Positions 17,567-26,303 of a DNA stretch of 64,000 bases are shown in pieces (the stretch's first letter is position 1; each line of letters begins with the position of its first letter). Source of the DNA: Aquabacterium sp. J223 (GTDB lineage: Bacteria > Pseudomonadota > Gammaproteobacteria > Burkholderiales > Burkholderiaceae_C). Under the pieces are notes generated by a model that worked only from the letters and a program-made list of their open reading frames with translations, was not told the DNA's origin and searched no databases. Position numbers and translations under genes: made by a program. The DNA lies in NCBI RefSeq assembly GCF_024666615.1, contig NZ_CP088297.1, forward strand, positions 4,506,501 through 4,570,500. Reading direction: 5' to 3'.

Positions 17567-18232
17567 CTAGGCGCCCTTGCCCGAGGCGGCGGCCACTTGC
17601 CGCAGCGCCTGTTCCAACACCTCGGGCGGTTGCCCGCCCTGCAGCAGGTGCCGGCCGTCGATGACGAAGGACGGCACCGAGCGGATGCCCATCTGCTGCC
17701 AGCGCTGCTCCTCGCGCCGCACGTCCTCGGCATGGCGGTCGCTGGCCAGCAGCTCGGCCGCGGCCTCGCCGTCCAGGCCGACCGATTCGGCAACGGCGCG
17801 CAGCACCGCGGGGTCGCCGACGTTCTCGCCGCGGCCGTGGTAGGCCGCCAGCAGGGCGCGCTTGAGGTCGAGCTGACGACCCTGCCCCGCGGCCCAGTGC
17901 AGCAGGCGGTGGGCGTCGAACGTGTTCCAGATGCGCGCCCGCTCGCCGAAGTGGAAGCCCACGGCCGCGCCGCGCTCGTGCAGCGTCGCCTGGTTGCGGC
18001 GGATCTGCTCGGGCGGCACGCCGTACTTGTGGCTCAGGTGCGCCAGCGCGTCCTCGCCTTCGGGGCCCATCTGCGGGTTCAGCTCGAAGGGCTGGAAGTG
18101 CAGGTCCAGCGCCAGCTCGCCGGCCAGGCGGTCGCGCGCGATCTCCAGCGACGCCAGGCCGACGGCGCACCAGGGGCAGGCGACGTCGGAGACGACGTCG
18201 ACGCGCAGCGTGGGCAGGCTTGGCGTGGCCAT
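17567..18232 (-). CDS. DsbA-family oxidoreductase (FrnE-like)
   Basis: A 221-residue thioredoxin-fold protein with an inserted helical domain. The CPWC active site is in SDVACPWCAVG near residue 20, with the cis-proline region GIRSVPSFVIDGRHLLQG near 185-202. No signal peptide is visible, so it is probably cytoplasmic, like FrnE proteins. It lies four bases downstream of the SCO gene and reads in the same direction, so it may be the last gene of the oxidase assembly operon. A role in disulfide or copper chemistry is an inference from that position. Confidence 0.88.
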   Translation of the reverse strand: MATPSLPTLRVDVVSDVACPWCAVGLASLEIARDRLAGELALDLHFQPFELNPQMGPEGEDALAHLSHKYGVPPEQIRRNQATLHERGAAVGFHFGERARIWNTFDAHRLLHWAAGQGRQLDLKRALLAAYHGRGENVGDPAVLRAVAESVGLDGEAAAELLASDRHAEDVRREEQRWQQMGIRSVPSFVIDGRHLLQGGQPPEVLEQALRQVAAASGKGA

Positions 18233-18235
18233 GGC

Positions 18236-18841
18236 TCAGGCGCTGGCCAGCAGCCGCTTCACGTCCGCCGCCAGCGCGGGCGCCCCGGCGCCGTAGCGGG
18301 TGAAGAGGCGGATGCGGCCCTGCGGGTCGAAGACGAAGGCGCCGGCGGTGTGGTCCAGGGTGTAGCTGCCCTCGGCCTTGCCCGGCACCTTGGCGTAGAA
18401 GACCTTGAATTCCTTGGCCGCGGCCTGGGTCTGCTCCGGCGTGCCGCGCAGGGCGACGAAGGCGGGATCGAAGTTGGCGACGTAGGCCTTGAGCAGTTCG
18501 GGCGTGTCGCGCTCCGGGTCGAGGGTGACGAAGACGCCCTGCAGCTTGTCCCCCTGCTCGCCCAGGGCGCGCTTGACCTCGGCGATCTCGGCCATGGTCG
18601 CGGGGCAGACGTCGGGGCACTGGGCGTAGCCGAAGAACAGCACCACCACCTTGCCCTTCCACTCGGCCAGCGTGCGCGGCTTGCCGTCGACGTCCGGCAG
18701 CGACAGCTCGCGGGCGTAGGTGGCGCCGGTGATGTCCACGCCCTGGAAGCCGGCGGTGTCGGCGCCCTCGCGCTGGCCGCAGGCGGTCAGCAGGGGCAGG
18801 CCGGCGGCGGCCAGCAGCAGGTGGCGTCGGGAAGGGGTCAT
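18236..18841 (-). CDS. SCO1/SenC copper chaperone for cytochrome oxidase
   Basis: A 201-residue membrane-anchored, periplasm-facing thioredoxin-fold protein that delivers copper to the CuA site of oxidase subunit II. The N-terminus has an arginine start, a hydrophobic segment and a lipobox-like LLTAC, so it is probably a lipoprotein. The copper ligands are the CPDVC pair near 79-83 and the His in LDHTAG near 167. The ATG at 18841 overlaps the ctaB stop by ATGA; an ATG three codons upstream is less likely. Confidence 0.93.
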   Translation of the reverse strand: MTPSRRHLLLAAAGLPLLTACGQREGADTAGFQGVDITGATYARELSLPDVDGKPRTLAEWKGKVVVLFFGYAQCPDVCPATMAEIAEVKRALGEQGDKLQGVFVTLDPERDTPELLKAYVANFDPAFVALRGTPEQTQAAAKEFKVFYAKVPGKAEGSYTLDHTAGAFVFDPQGRIRLFTRYGAGAPALAADVKRLLASA

Positions 18842-19752
18842 GGCAGCCATGGTCGCAGGTAATGGTCCAGCAGCAGTGCGGCGAAGAGCAGCGACAGGTG
18901 CCAGATGGAAAAGCGGAAGGTGGCGCGCGCCAGGGCGTCGCTGTAGCCGCGCCACAGCTTCCAGCCGTAGTGGATGAAACGGCCGCCGAGCACCAGCGCC
19001 GCCACCAGGTAGAGCACGCCGCTCATGCCGTGCAGGAAGGGCAGCAGCGTGGCGGCGAACAGCACCAGCGTGTACAGCAGCACCTGCAGGCGGGTGAACT
19101 CGTTGCCGTGGGTGACCGGCAGCATCGGCAGGCCGGAGCGTCGGTAGTCCTCCGCCCGGTACAGCGCCAGCGCCCAGAAGTGCGGCGGCGTCCACAGGAA
19201 GATGATCAGGCAGAGCATCCACGCCTCGGCGCCGACATCGCCCCGCATCGCCGCCCAGCCGAGCACCGGCGGCATGGCGCCGGAGGCGCCGCCGATGACG
19301 ATGTTCTGCGGCGTCATCGGTTTCAGCACCACGGTGTAGACGACCGCGTAGCCGACGAAGGTGGCGAAGGTCAGCCACATGGTCAGCGGGTTGACCGCGA
19401 ACCACAGGATGGCCGAGCCGATGGCGCACAGCAGGGCGGAGAAGGTCAGCGCCTGCGTGTTGCTGAGCTCACCCTTGGCGGTGGGTCGCCAAGCCGTGCG
19501 CGCCATGCGGGCGTCGATGTGCTGCTCGACCAGGCAGTTGAACGCCGCCGCGGCGGCGGCCACCAGCCAGATGCCGGCCACCGCCCACAGCACCCGCACC
19601 CAGTCGGGCCAGCCGGGCTCGGCCAGCAGCATGCCGATCAGCGCGCAGAAGACGATGAGCTGCACCACCCGCGGCTTGGTCAGCGCATGGAACTGCGCCA
19701 GGCGCGAGCGCAGCGAGCCGGCCGTGGTGGAGGCGGAGGCGGTGGCGGTCAT
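18838..19752 (-). CDS. ctaB: Protoheme IX farnesyltransferase (heme O synthase)
   Basis: UbiA-family membrane prenyltransferase of 304 residues that converts heme B to heme O for the oxidase. The characteristic [13 protein letters not shown] start, the Asp/Asn-rich motif [20 protein letters not shown] and the second motif region [21 protein letters not shown] are intact, with about eight to nine membrane helices. It overlaps ctaA and the SCO gene by four bases each, so synthesis of heme O, heme A and the copper chaperone is coupled. Confidence 0.96.
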   Translation of the reverse strand: MTATASASTTAGSLRSRLAQFHALTKPRVVQLIVFCALIGMLLAEPGWPDWVRVLWAVAGIWLVAAAAAAFNCLVEQHIDARMARTAWRPTAKGELSNTQALTFSALLCAIGSAILWFAVNPLTMWLTFATFVGYAVVYTVVLKPMTPQNIVIGGASGAMPPVLGWAAMRGDVGAEAWMLCLIIFLWTPPHFWALALYRAEDYRRSGLPMLPVTHGNEFTRLQVLLYTLVLFAATLLPFLHGMSGVLYLVAALVLGGRFIHYGWKLWRGYSDALARATFRFSIWHLSLLFAALLLDHYLRPWLP

Positions 19753-20915
19753 GGCGCGAGGTTTCCGGCCGGACGGGCCGCCAGCGGCCGTGGCGCGGGC
19801 CGGGCCCACGGCCGGCGGCTGCGCGCGACGAGCACCGTCATCACCACCACCAGCGCGGCGGCGCCCGCGGTGTGGCCGACGGCCGCGGCCAGCGGCCAGC
19901 CCAGCAGCACGTTGCCGATGCCGGTGAGGAGTTGCCAGACCGCGATCGCCGCCAGCATGGCGGCGGTGCGCCGTGCCGCGGCGTGGCGCGACAGCCGCCA
20001 GGCCAGCAGGCCGAGCGCCGGCAGCAGCAGCAGCGCGCCCAGCCGGTGGACGAAGTGGATGCCGACCAGCGCCGGGAAGGGCAGCAGCGAACCGTCGGCG
20101 GCGTGGCCCAGCTCGCGCCGCAGCGCGAAGCCCGACCCGTCCATCGCCGGCCACCAGCGGCCCTGGCAGGTCGGCACGTCGGGACAGGCGAGCACCGCGT
20201 AGTTGGTGCTTACCCAGCCGCCGAGCGCGATCTGCGCGGCCGTCAGCACCGCCACCGCCAGCACCGCGGCGCGCAGGCCCGCGGGCAGGTCGATCGACCG
20301 AGGGGCGAACGCCTGGGCCTGCGCAGCCAGCAGCGCCAGCAGCGCCATGCCGCCGAGCAGGTGGGCGGTGACGATGGCCGGGTACAGCTTCATGGTCACG
20401 GTGAGCGCGCCGAAGGCGCCCTGCACCAGCACCCACACCAGCGTGGCGGTGGCCCACCACGGGGAGACCGGCGCGGCGGCGCCCCGGCCCCGCAGCGCCT
20501 GACCGCGCTGCCGCCAGGCCACCGCGGTGAGCGCCAGGATCAGCCCGCCGACGGCGGTGGCCAGGTAGCGGTGGACCATCTCGATCCAGGCCTTGCCATG
20601 GGTCACCGGGCCGTGCGGCATCGCGGCCTCGGCGGCGGCGATGTCCTGCCGCGCGCCGAGCGGGCTGGCCATGCCGTAGCAGCCCGGCCAGTCGGGGCAG
20701 CCGAGCCCGGAATCGGTGAGCCGGGTGAAGGCGCCGAACAGGACCAGGTCGAAGGTGAGGAACAGCGTGACCCAGCTCAGCGCCCGCCAGCGGTCCACCG
20801 GACGGCCATGGCGGTGCCGCCAGGCCACCCAGGCGAGCGGCGCGGCGGCGATCAAGGCGCCCAGCGCCAGCAGCTCCAGCAGCGGCGCCAGGTCGACGAG
20901 GGCGTCGGTGTTCAT
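19749..20915 (-). CDS. ctaA: Heme A synthase (COX15/CtaA)
   Basis: Polytopic membrane monooxygenase of 388 residues that converts heme O to heme A. Conserved segments include [22 protein letters not shown], the His in [26 protein letters not shown] and the second-half VHRLGALL and VGHTAGAA. A repeated CPDWPGC/CPDVPTC cysteine pattern is visible in the two halves. The start overlaps the previous gene by ATGA. Confidence 0.95.
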   Translation of the reverse strand: MNTDALVDLAPLLELLALGALIAAAPLAWVAWRHRHGRPVDRWRALSWVTLFLTFDLVLFGAFTRLTDSGLGCPDWPGCYGMASPLGARQDIAAAEAAMPHGPVTHGKAWIEMVHRYLATAVGGLILALTAVAWRQRGQALRGRGAAAPVSPWWATATLVWVLVQGAFGALTVTMKLYPAIVTAHLLGGMALLALLAAQAQAFAPRSIDLPAGLRAAVLAVAVLTAAQIALGGWVSTNYAVLACPDVPTCQGRWWPAMDGSGFALRRELGHAADGSLLPFPALVGIHFVHRLGALLLLPALGLLAWRLSRHAAARRTAAMLAAIAVWQLLTGIGNVLLGWPLAAAVGHTAGAAALVVVMTVLVARSRRPWARPAPRPLAARPAGNLAP

Positions 20916-21640
20916 CGGCCCGGCTGGTCCCAGCTCGACGAGGCGCGCAGCAGCCGGTCGATGTCGCGCTTGAGCTTCGACGGCTGCGGGTCGACCGGGG
21001 CGCGCATCATCCATTCGCCCATCGGGTCGATCACGTAGACGTGCTGCTCCAGCGTGTGGCCGTCGGCCGGCTGCAGCCACTGCGCCAAGCGCTCGCGCGG
21101 CACGCGCAGCGCCAGGGTCGGCACCGGGTGCTTCAGCGCCTCCTGCAGCGCGGGCGCCACCGGCGCGTCGTCGGTGACCAGCCAGACCTTGTCGATGCGC
21201 TCGGACTCGCGGCCGGTCATCTCGCGCAACTGGCGCTGCAGGTACAGCCGCTTCTCGCAGGCGGCGTCGCAGGCGCCGGGGCCCACCGTCACCAGCAGCC
21301 ATTGGCCCTTGAGCGACGACGCTGGCACCGCCCGGCCGTCGAGCGTGGCCAGCGGCAGGTCGGCCGGCAGGGCGCGGGTGGGCAGCACCAGGTCGGCGTA
21401 GTTGGTGCGGCCCTGCGGCCGGACGACGAAGTAGGTGAAGTACGACGCCACCACCGGCGCGGCGCAGACGGCCAGCACCGCCAGCATCTTCCAGCGGCCG
21501 ACGCGGCGCTGTTGCGGGTCGGGCGCGGGCAGCCGGTCGCCTTCGGCCAGGCCGGGTGCGGGCATGGCGTGCACGCTGAACTGCAGCGGTTCAGCGGCGG
21601 GCACGGCGGCGCCGGGGGCGGAGGAGTTGGAACCAGGCAT
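20912..21640 (-). CDS. Oxidase-operon membrane protein, thioredoxin/SCO-like, function unknown
   Basis: A 242-residue protein with a proline-rich cytoplasmic tail, one membrane helix (about 53-72) and a periplasmic domain with a redoxin-like order of strands: [27 protein letters not shown], with two cysteines spaced CDAAC like a SCO copper site, and a late [14 protein letters not shown] strand as in SCO proteins. The His of SCO sites is not obvious. It is regularly found between the SURF1 and ctaA genes in Burkholderiales. The start at 21640 overlaps the SURF1 gene by 50 bases; a later ATG at 21565 is possible. A role in copper or heme insertion is likely but unproven. Confidence 0.75.
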   Translation of the reverse strand: MPGSNSSAPGAAVPAAEPLQFSVHAMPAPGLAEGDRLPAPDPQQRRVGRWKMLAVLAVCAAPVVASYFTYFVVRPQGRTNYADLVLPTRALPADLPLATLDGRAVPASSLKGQWLLVTVGPGACDAACEKRLYLQRQLREMTGRESERIDKVWLVTDDAPVAPALQEALKHPVPTLALRVPRERLAQWLQPADGHTLEQHVYVIDPMGEWMMRAPVDPQPSKLKRDIDRLLRASSSWDQPGR

Positions 21641-22334
21641 AGAGGACGATGGCCAGCGCGCTGAAGGCAAACCACTGGGCGGCGTAGCCCAGGTGGCGCG
21701 ACACGTCGACCGCCGGCAGCGGCCAGTCGCGGCGCAGGCCGTCGCCGGGGCCGGCGGCATCGACGGAGAGCTGCAGCACCGACAGCGGTGCCAGGTCGAG
21801 GCCGGTTTCGCGCGCGAACGCCGACAGGTCGAGATTCTGCCGGATCGGTCCCGGCGCCTGCCCGTCGAACTCGTACAGCCGGGCGGGCGGCAGGGCGATG
21901 CGGCCCTCGAAGGCGAGTGGCCCGGTGGCGGTGTCGATCGGCGGCAGCCGGCTGCGGTCCTGCACGTGGCGCGGCACCCAGCCGCGCTGCACCAGCACGG
22001 CGCCACCGCCCGCCTCCACCGGCAGCAGCAGCGGCGTGACCACGTAGAAGCCGGGCCGGCCGTCCATCTGGCGGTTGTCCAGGTAGACCGTGCGGTCGGC
22101 GGCCCAGCGGCCGGCCAGGCGCACGCGCCGGTGCAGCACCGGCTCGACGGCGTCGGCGCGGCGCGGCAGTTCGGCCGCGGCCAGCGGCGGCAGCGCGCCG
22201 CGTTGCTCGATGGCCTCGCGCAGGGCGGTCTTCTGGCGGGCGCGGTCGAGCTGCCAGACCCCCAGCCGGGCGGTGACGCCCGCCACCAGCAGGGCCGCCA
22301 GCAGCACCACCCAGCGGCGTTGGCCTTCGGTCAT
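21591..22334 (-). CDS. SURF1-family oxidase assembly protein
   Basis: A 247-residue membrane protein with one helix at each end (about 6-26 and 219-238) and a periplasmic domain between. SURF1 hallmarks are LGVWQLDRARQKTAL after the first helix, GRPGFYVVTPLLL, VLVQRGWVP and the final YAAQWFAFSALA. SURF1 helps heme A insertion into oxidase subunit I. It is the first minus-strand gene of the ctaA-ctaB-SCO group and is divergent from the small DUF2909 gene. Confidence 0.92.
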   Translation of the reverse strand: MTEGQRRWVVLLAALLVAGVTARLGVWQLDRARQKTALREAIEQRGALPPLAAAELPRRADAVEPVLHRRVRLAGRWAADRTVYLDNRQMDGRPGFYVVTPLLLPVEAGGGAVLVQRGWVPRHVQDRSRLPPIDTATGPLAFEGRIALPPARLYEFDGQAPGPIRQNLDLSAFARETGLDLAPLSVLQLSVDAAGPGDGLRRDWPLPAVDVSRHLGYAAQWFAFSALAIVLYAWFQLLRPRRRRARR

Positions 22335-22412
22335 CGCAAGACCCCGGCGGCCGGGCCGTCGAGGGCGCGGCGCGCACCGAGGCCGGCGGACGGACGCGGA
22401 TAATTCCGGCCG

Positions 22413-22640
22413 ATGAAACCGCTCATCGCGCTGGCGCTCGTCCTCATCCTCGTGGCCCTGGCCGGTGCCGGCGTCTTCATGCTGCGCAAGCGGCCACCGG
22501 GCGCGCAAGACGGCCCGGCGGACAAGCGCATGGCCCGTGCGCTGGCGGTGCGGGTGGGGCTGTCCGTGGCCATCTTCCTGCTGGTGCTGGTGGGCTGGCA
22601 GATGGGCTGGATCACGCCGAGCGGCGCGCTCGGCCGCTGA
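22413..22640 (+). CDS. Twin transmembrane protein, DUF2909-like
   Basis: A 75-residue protein with two membrane helices (about 4-22 and 49-66) separated by a charged loop (LRKRPP ... DKRMARALAVRVG). This matches the small DUF2909 proteins that lie in reverse orientation between coxIII and SURF1 in many betaproteobacteria. A GATAAT hexamer lies eight bases before the ATG. It faces the coxIII gene and shares the terminator hairpin downstream. Function unknown. Confidence 0.75.
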   Translation: MKPLIALALVLILVALAGAGVFMLRKRPPGAQDGPADKRMARALAVRVGLSVAIFLLVLVGWQMGWITPSGALGR

Positions 22641-22658
22641 ACGACCGCTGAAAACACG

Positions 22659-22681
22659 ACGCCGCGGCGAGGCCGCGGCGT
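22659..22681. terminator. Hairpin terminator between convergent genes
   Basis: A perfect 10-bp stem (22659-22668 with 22672-22681) and a three-base loop. Reading on the minus strand it is followed by GTGTTTTC, so it fits a Rho-independent terminator for the coxIII transcript. It may also serve the plus-strand gene, but no T-run follows on that side. Confidence 0.65.
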
Positions 22682-22718
22682 GTCGGGTTGCGACGGGCGA
22701 CGGGGCGCCCGTCCGGCG

Positions 22719-23606
22719 TCACAGCCAGTAGACCAGCAGGTACAGGCCCAGCCAGACCACGTCGACGAAGTGCCAGTACCAGGCGGCGCCTTCAAAGCCG
22801 AAGTGGCGCTGCGGGGTGAAGTGGCCCTTCTGCAGCCGCAGCGTGATGAACAGCAGCATCAGCATGCCGACGAACACGTGGAAACCGTGGAAGCCGGTGA
22901 GCATGAAGAAGGTCGAGCCGAAGATGCCCGAGCTGAGCTTGAGGTTCAGGTCGGTGTAGGCGTGGTGGTACTCGACGCCCTGCACCACCAGGAAGATGGC
23001 GCCGAGCAGCACGGTGACCCACATCCACAGCAACGTCTTCGCGCGCTGGCCGGCGATGAGGGCGTGGTGGGCGATGGTCAGCGTCACGCCCGAGGTCAGC
23101 AGCAGCGCGGTGTTGACGGTGGGCAGCGGCCACGGGCCGACGGTGGTGAACGGGTCCACCGTGCCGGCCGGCGAGGCGGTGACGCCCGGGGCCGTGCTCG
23201 GCCAGATGGCGCGGAAGTCCGGCCACAGCACCGCGTTCTCCAGGCTGCCGAGGTTGGGCACCGAATGCACCCGCGCCCAGTACAGCGCGCCGAAGAAGGC
23301 GCCGAAGAACATCACCTCCGAGAAGATGAACCAGCTCATGCTCCAGCGGAAGGAGACGTCGATGCGCTGGCCGTACAGCCCGCCCTCGCTTTCGCGGATG
23401 GCCTCGCCGAACCAGCGGAACAGGATCACCGCCCACCACGCGAGGCCGAAGAGCAGGCTCCACAGGCCCCAGCCGTGGCCGTTGATCCACTGGCCGGCGC
23501 CGAGGATGACGAAGAACAGGCCGATGGCGGCCAGGACCGGCCAGGCCGAAGGCCCGGGCACGAAGTAGTAGGGCGCGTGCCCGGACGGGGTCGTGGCTGC
23601 CGACAT
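22719..23606 (-). CDS. ctaE: Cytochrome c oxidase subunit III
   Basis: A 295-residue, seven-helix membrane subunit of the aa3/caa3 oxidase. It starts APYYFVPGPSAWPV and contains FRWSMSWFIFSEVMFFGAFFGALYWAR, VEYHHAYTDLNLKL, and the C-terminal TGFHGFHVFVG and WYWHFVDVVWLGLYL motifs. The ATG at 23606 has a GAGGAG ribosome site at good spacing; a longer start at 23642 is less likely. It follows ctaG and the DUF2970 gene in the same operon. Confidence 0.96.
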   Translation of the reverse strand: MSAATTPSGHAPYYFVPGPSAWPVLAAIGLFFVILGAGQWINGHGWGLWSLLFGLAWWAVILFRWFGEAIRESEGGLYGQRIDVSFRWSMSWFIFSEVMFFGAFFGALYWARVHSVPNLGSLENAVLWPDFRAIWPSTAPGVTASPAGTVDPFTTVGPWPLPTVNTALLLTSGVTLTIAHHALIAGQRAKTLLWMWVTVLLGAIFLVVQGVEYHHAYTDLNLKLSSGIFGSTFFMLTGFHGFHVFVGMLMLLFITLRLQKGHFTPQRHFGFEGAAWYWHFVDVVWLGLYLLVYWL

Positions 23607-23655
23607 CTTGGTTTCTCTCCTCGAACCTGAAAACTCTTTCATCCGGCGGCCGCCC

Positions 23656-23898
23656 TCAGGCGACCACCCATTGCACCAGCAGCACCAGCGCCGCGACGAA
23701 CAGGGCGGCGGCCACCAGGCCGGCGACGATGACGTGCAGCGGGTTGAGTTGGGTCACGTCGCGCTCATGGTCCACCGACCGGCGCACGCCGAAGAACGAC
23801 CAGGCCACCGCCGCCAGCGCCTGCCACGGCGAACTGCGGCGCGACACCGCCTCTCGCAGGCCGCCACCGGCGTCGTCACCCCGACGGTCGCCCGTCAT
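23656..23898 (-). CDS. DUF2970 family small membrane protein
   Basis: An 80-residue protein. A polar N-terminus is followed by WQALAAVAWSFFGVRRS and a C-terminal membrane helix (about 55-78) after the HVIVAGL segment. The sequence pattern matches DUF2970, found next to ctaG and coxIII in proteobacteria. It overlaps ctaG by ATGA, so a role in oxidase assembly or stability is plausible. Function unknown. Confidence 0.8.
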   Translation of the reverse strand: MTGDRRGDDAGGGLREAVSRRSSPWQALAAVAWSFFGVRRSVDHERDVTQLNPLHVIVAGLVAAALFVAALVLLVQWVVA

Positions 23899-24503
23899 GA
23901 GCGGGGCTCCAGCGAGGTCGCCGCCGCGGCCGCGGGCAGGCCCTTGCCGCCCACCTCGAAGAAGGTGTAGCTCAGCGTGATGGTGCGCACGTCGCGCGGC
24001 AGCTTCGGGTCGACGATGAACACCACCGGCCAGCGGCGCACCTCGCCGGGCTGCAGCGTGTACTCGTTGAAGCAGAAGCACTCGATCTTGTTGAAGTGGG
24101 CCGTCGCCTGCTTCGGCGCGTAGCTGGGAATGGCCTGCGCCGCCAGCGGCCGGTCCTGCTCGTTGCGGAACTCGTAGACGACGGTGGCCACTTCGCCGGG
24201 GTGCACCTGCAGCGAGGCCACTTCCGGCCTGAAGCTGAAGGGGCCGCGGGCGTTGGCGTCGAATTCGATGGTGACCGTGCGGCTGGCGTCCACCTGGGTG
24301 TTGGCCGCCGCGCTGCGGGCGGGACCGGCGCCGGCCTGTCGCTCGGACAGCGACAGCACGTTGATGCCCAGCGCCTCGCAGATGTGCTTGTACAGCGGCA
24401 CCAGCGCGTAGCCGAAGCCGAACATCAGCAGGGCAATGACGCCCAGCTTCCTCAGCAGGGCGAGGTTGTCCCGCTTCAGTCCGGTGTCGGCGCCCTGCGT
24501 CAT
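23895..24503 (-). CDS. ctaG: Cytochrome c oxidase assembly protein CtaG (Cox11)
   Basis: A 202-residue membrane-anchored, periplasmic copper chaperone that supplies CuB in subunit I. One helix is at about 20-40, followed by YKHICEALG. An immunoglobulin-like domain carries the copper motif IECFCFNEY near 140-148. The start overlaps the next upstream small gene by ATGA, and the end overlaps the DUF2970 gene likewise. Confidence 0.95.
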   Translation of the reverse strand: MTQGADTGLKRDNLALLRKLGVIALLMFGFGYALVPLYKHICEALGINVLSLSERQAGAGPARSAAANTQVDASRTVTIEFDANARGPFSFRPEVASLQVHPGEVATVVYEFRNEQDRPLAAQAIPSYAPKQATAHFNKIECFCFNEYTLQPGEVRRWPVVFIVDPKLPRDVRTITLSYTFFEVGGKGLPAAAAATSLEPRS

Positions 24504-24619
24504 GACAGCAACGCGATCTTCACGACGAAGCCCGCGGCAAAGGCCACCGCCACGCTGGCCAGGATCAGCCCCAGCCGCAGGTTGCGGCGGCGCTGGTCGG
24601 CATCGTGGCGGTCGGTCAT
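24500..24619 (-). CDS. Cytochrome oxidase small assembly protein
   Basis: A 39-residue protein: a charged N-terminus (MTDRHDADQRRRNLR) and one membrane helix (about 17-36). It is too small for many gene finders, but its position between ctaD and ctaG and the ATGA overlap with ctaG match the small proteins annotated as oxidase assembly factors in Burkholderiales. Function is inferred from position. Confidence 0.65.
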   Translation of the reverse strand: MTDRHDADQRRRNLRLGLILASVAVAFAAGFVVKIALLS

Positions 24620-24653
24620 GGCGGCGGGCATGGTGCTGCGGCGGGCGTCGGGC

Positions 24654-26276
24654 TCAGCCGACGATGCGGGTGGCCGTCGGGTCCAGCTTGGGCGGGTTCT
24701 CGAAGGTGTGGAAGGGGGCCGGCGACGGCACTTCCCACTCCAGGCCCTCGGCACCTTCCCACGGCTTCTGCGGCGCCGGCTCGCCCTGGCCGCGCATCAT
24801 CGGCACGACGATGAAGAAGAAGAAGTACACCTGGGCCAGGCCGAAGGCGAAGGCACCCACCGACGCCAGCGCGTTGAAGTCGGCGAACTGCATCGGGTAG
24901 TCGGCGTAGCGGCGCGGCATGCCGGCCAGGCCGAGGAAGTGCATCGGGAAGAAGGTGACGTTGAACGAGATCAGCGACCACCAGAAGTGGATCTTGCCGC
25001 GGGTCTCGCTGTACATCACGCCGGTCCACTTCGGCGCCCAGTAGTACACGCCGGCGAACAGCGCATACAGCGAGCCCGCCACCAGCACGTAGTGGAAGTG
25101 CGCCACCACGTAGTAGGTGTCCTGCAGCTGGATGTCGATCGGCGCCATGGACAGGATCAGCCCGGTGAAGCCGCCCATGGTGAAGACGAAGATGAAGCCG
25201 ACGGCGAACAGCATCGGCGTCTCGAACGTCATCGAGCCGCGCCACATGGTGGCCACCCAGTTGAAGATCTTCACGCCCGTCGGCACCGCGATCAGCATCG
25301 TCGCGTACATGAAGAACAGCTGTCCGGTCACCGGCATGCCGGTGGTGAACATGTGGTGCGCCCACACGATGAAGGACAGGATGGCGATCGACGCGGTGGC
25401 GTAGACCATCGAGGTGTAGCCGAACAGCCGCTTGCGGGCGAAGGCCGGCACGATGGCGCTCACGATCCCGAACGCGGGCAGGATCATGATGTAGACCTCG
25501 GGGTGGCCGAAGAACCAGAAGATGTGCTGGTACATCACCGGGTCGCCGCCGGCCGCCGGGTTGAAGAAGGCGGTGCCGAAGTGGCGGTCGGTCAGCGTCA
25601 TCGTGATGGCGCCGGCCAGCACCGGCATCACCGCGATCAGCAGGTAGGCGGTGATCAGCCAGGTCCAGCAGAACAGCGGCATCTTCATCAGCGTCATGCC
25701 CGGCGCGCGCATGTTCAGGATGGTGACGATGATGTTGATCGAGCCCATGATGGAGCTGGCGCCCATGATGTGCATCGCGAAGATGCCGGCGTCCATCGAC
25801 GGACCCATCTGGTAGGTCAGCGGGGCGTACAGCGTCCAGCCCGCCGCCGGCGCACCGCCCGGCATGAAGAACGAACCCACCAGCATGATGGCCGCCGGGA
25901 TCAGCAGCCAGAAGCTGAAGTTGTTCATGCGCGCGAACGCCATGTCGGAGGCCCCGATCTGCAGCGGGACCATCCAGTTCGCGAAGCCGACGAAGGCCGG
26001 CATGATGGCGCCGAACACCATGATCAGACCGTGCATGGTCGTGAACTGGTTGAACAGCTGCGGGTTGACGAACTGCAGCCCGGGTTGGAACAGCTCCAGC
26101 CGGATGCCCAGCGCCAGCACGCCGCCGACCATCAGCATGGCGAAGCTGAACAGCAGGTACAGCGTGCCGATGTCCTTGTGGTTGGTGGCGAAGACCCAGC
26201 GCCGCCAACCGTGCGGGTGGTCGTGGTGTTCGTCGTGGCCGTGGTGGACGCCGGGGTGGTCCAGAACTGCACTCAT
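24654..26276 (-). CDS. ctaD: Cytochrome c oxidase subunit I
   Basis: A 540-residue, twelve-helix catalytic subunit. The heme a ligand region [12 protein letters not shown], the CuB site with the His-Tyr pair in [14 protein letters not shown], the adjacent [10 protein letters not shown], and [18 protein letters not shown], which holds the heme a3 and heme a histidines, are all present. The Tyr of HPEVY indicates a type A oxidase. A histidine-rich N-terminus ([16 protein letters not shown]) precedes helix 1. It sits between ctaC and the assembly genes. Confidence 0.97.
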   Translation of the reverse strand: MSAVLDHPGVHHGHDEHHDHPHGWRRWVFATNHKDIGTLYLLFSFAMLMVGGVLALGIRLELFQPGLQFVNPQLFNQFTTMHGLIMVFGAIMPAFVGFANWMVPLQIGASDMAFARMNNFSFWLLIPAAIMLVGSFFMPGGAPAAGWTLYAPLTYQMGPSMDAGIFAMHIMGASSIMGSINIIVTILNMRAPGMTLMKMPLFCWTWLITAYLLIAVMPVLAGAITMTLTDRHFGTAFFNPAAGGDPVMYQHIFWFFGHPEVYIMILPAFGIVSAIVPAFARKRLFGYTSMVYATASIAILSFIVWAHHMFTTGMPVTGQLFFMYATMLIAVPTGVKIFNWVATMWRGSMTFETPMLFAVGFIFVFTMGGFTGLILSMAPIDIQLQDTYYVVAHFHYVLVAGSLYALFAGVYYWAPKWTGVMYSETRGKIHFWWSLISFNVTFFPMHFLGLAGMPRRYADYPMQFADFNALASVGAFAFGLAQVYFFFFIVVPMMRGQGEPAPQKPWEGAEGLEWEVPSPAPFHTFENPPKLDPTATRIVG

Positions 26277-26303
26277 GGTCTTTCCTTTTGACGCTGTCGC
26301 CGT

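Noticed and set aside
24096-26291. Plus-strand open frame of 731 codons opposite ctaD
   Set aside because: His/Gln/Arg/Gly-rich shadow frame of the oxidase subunit I gene.
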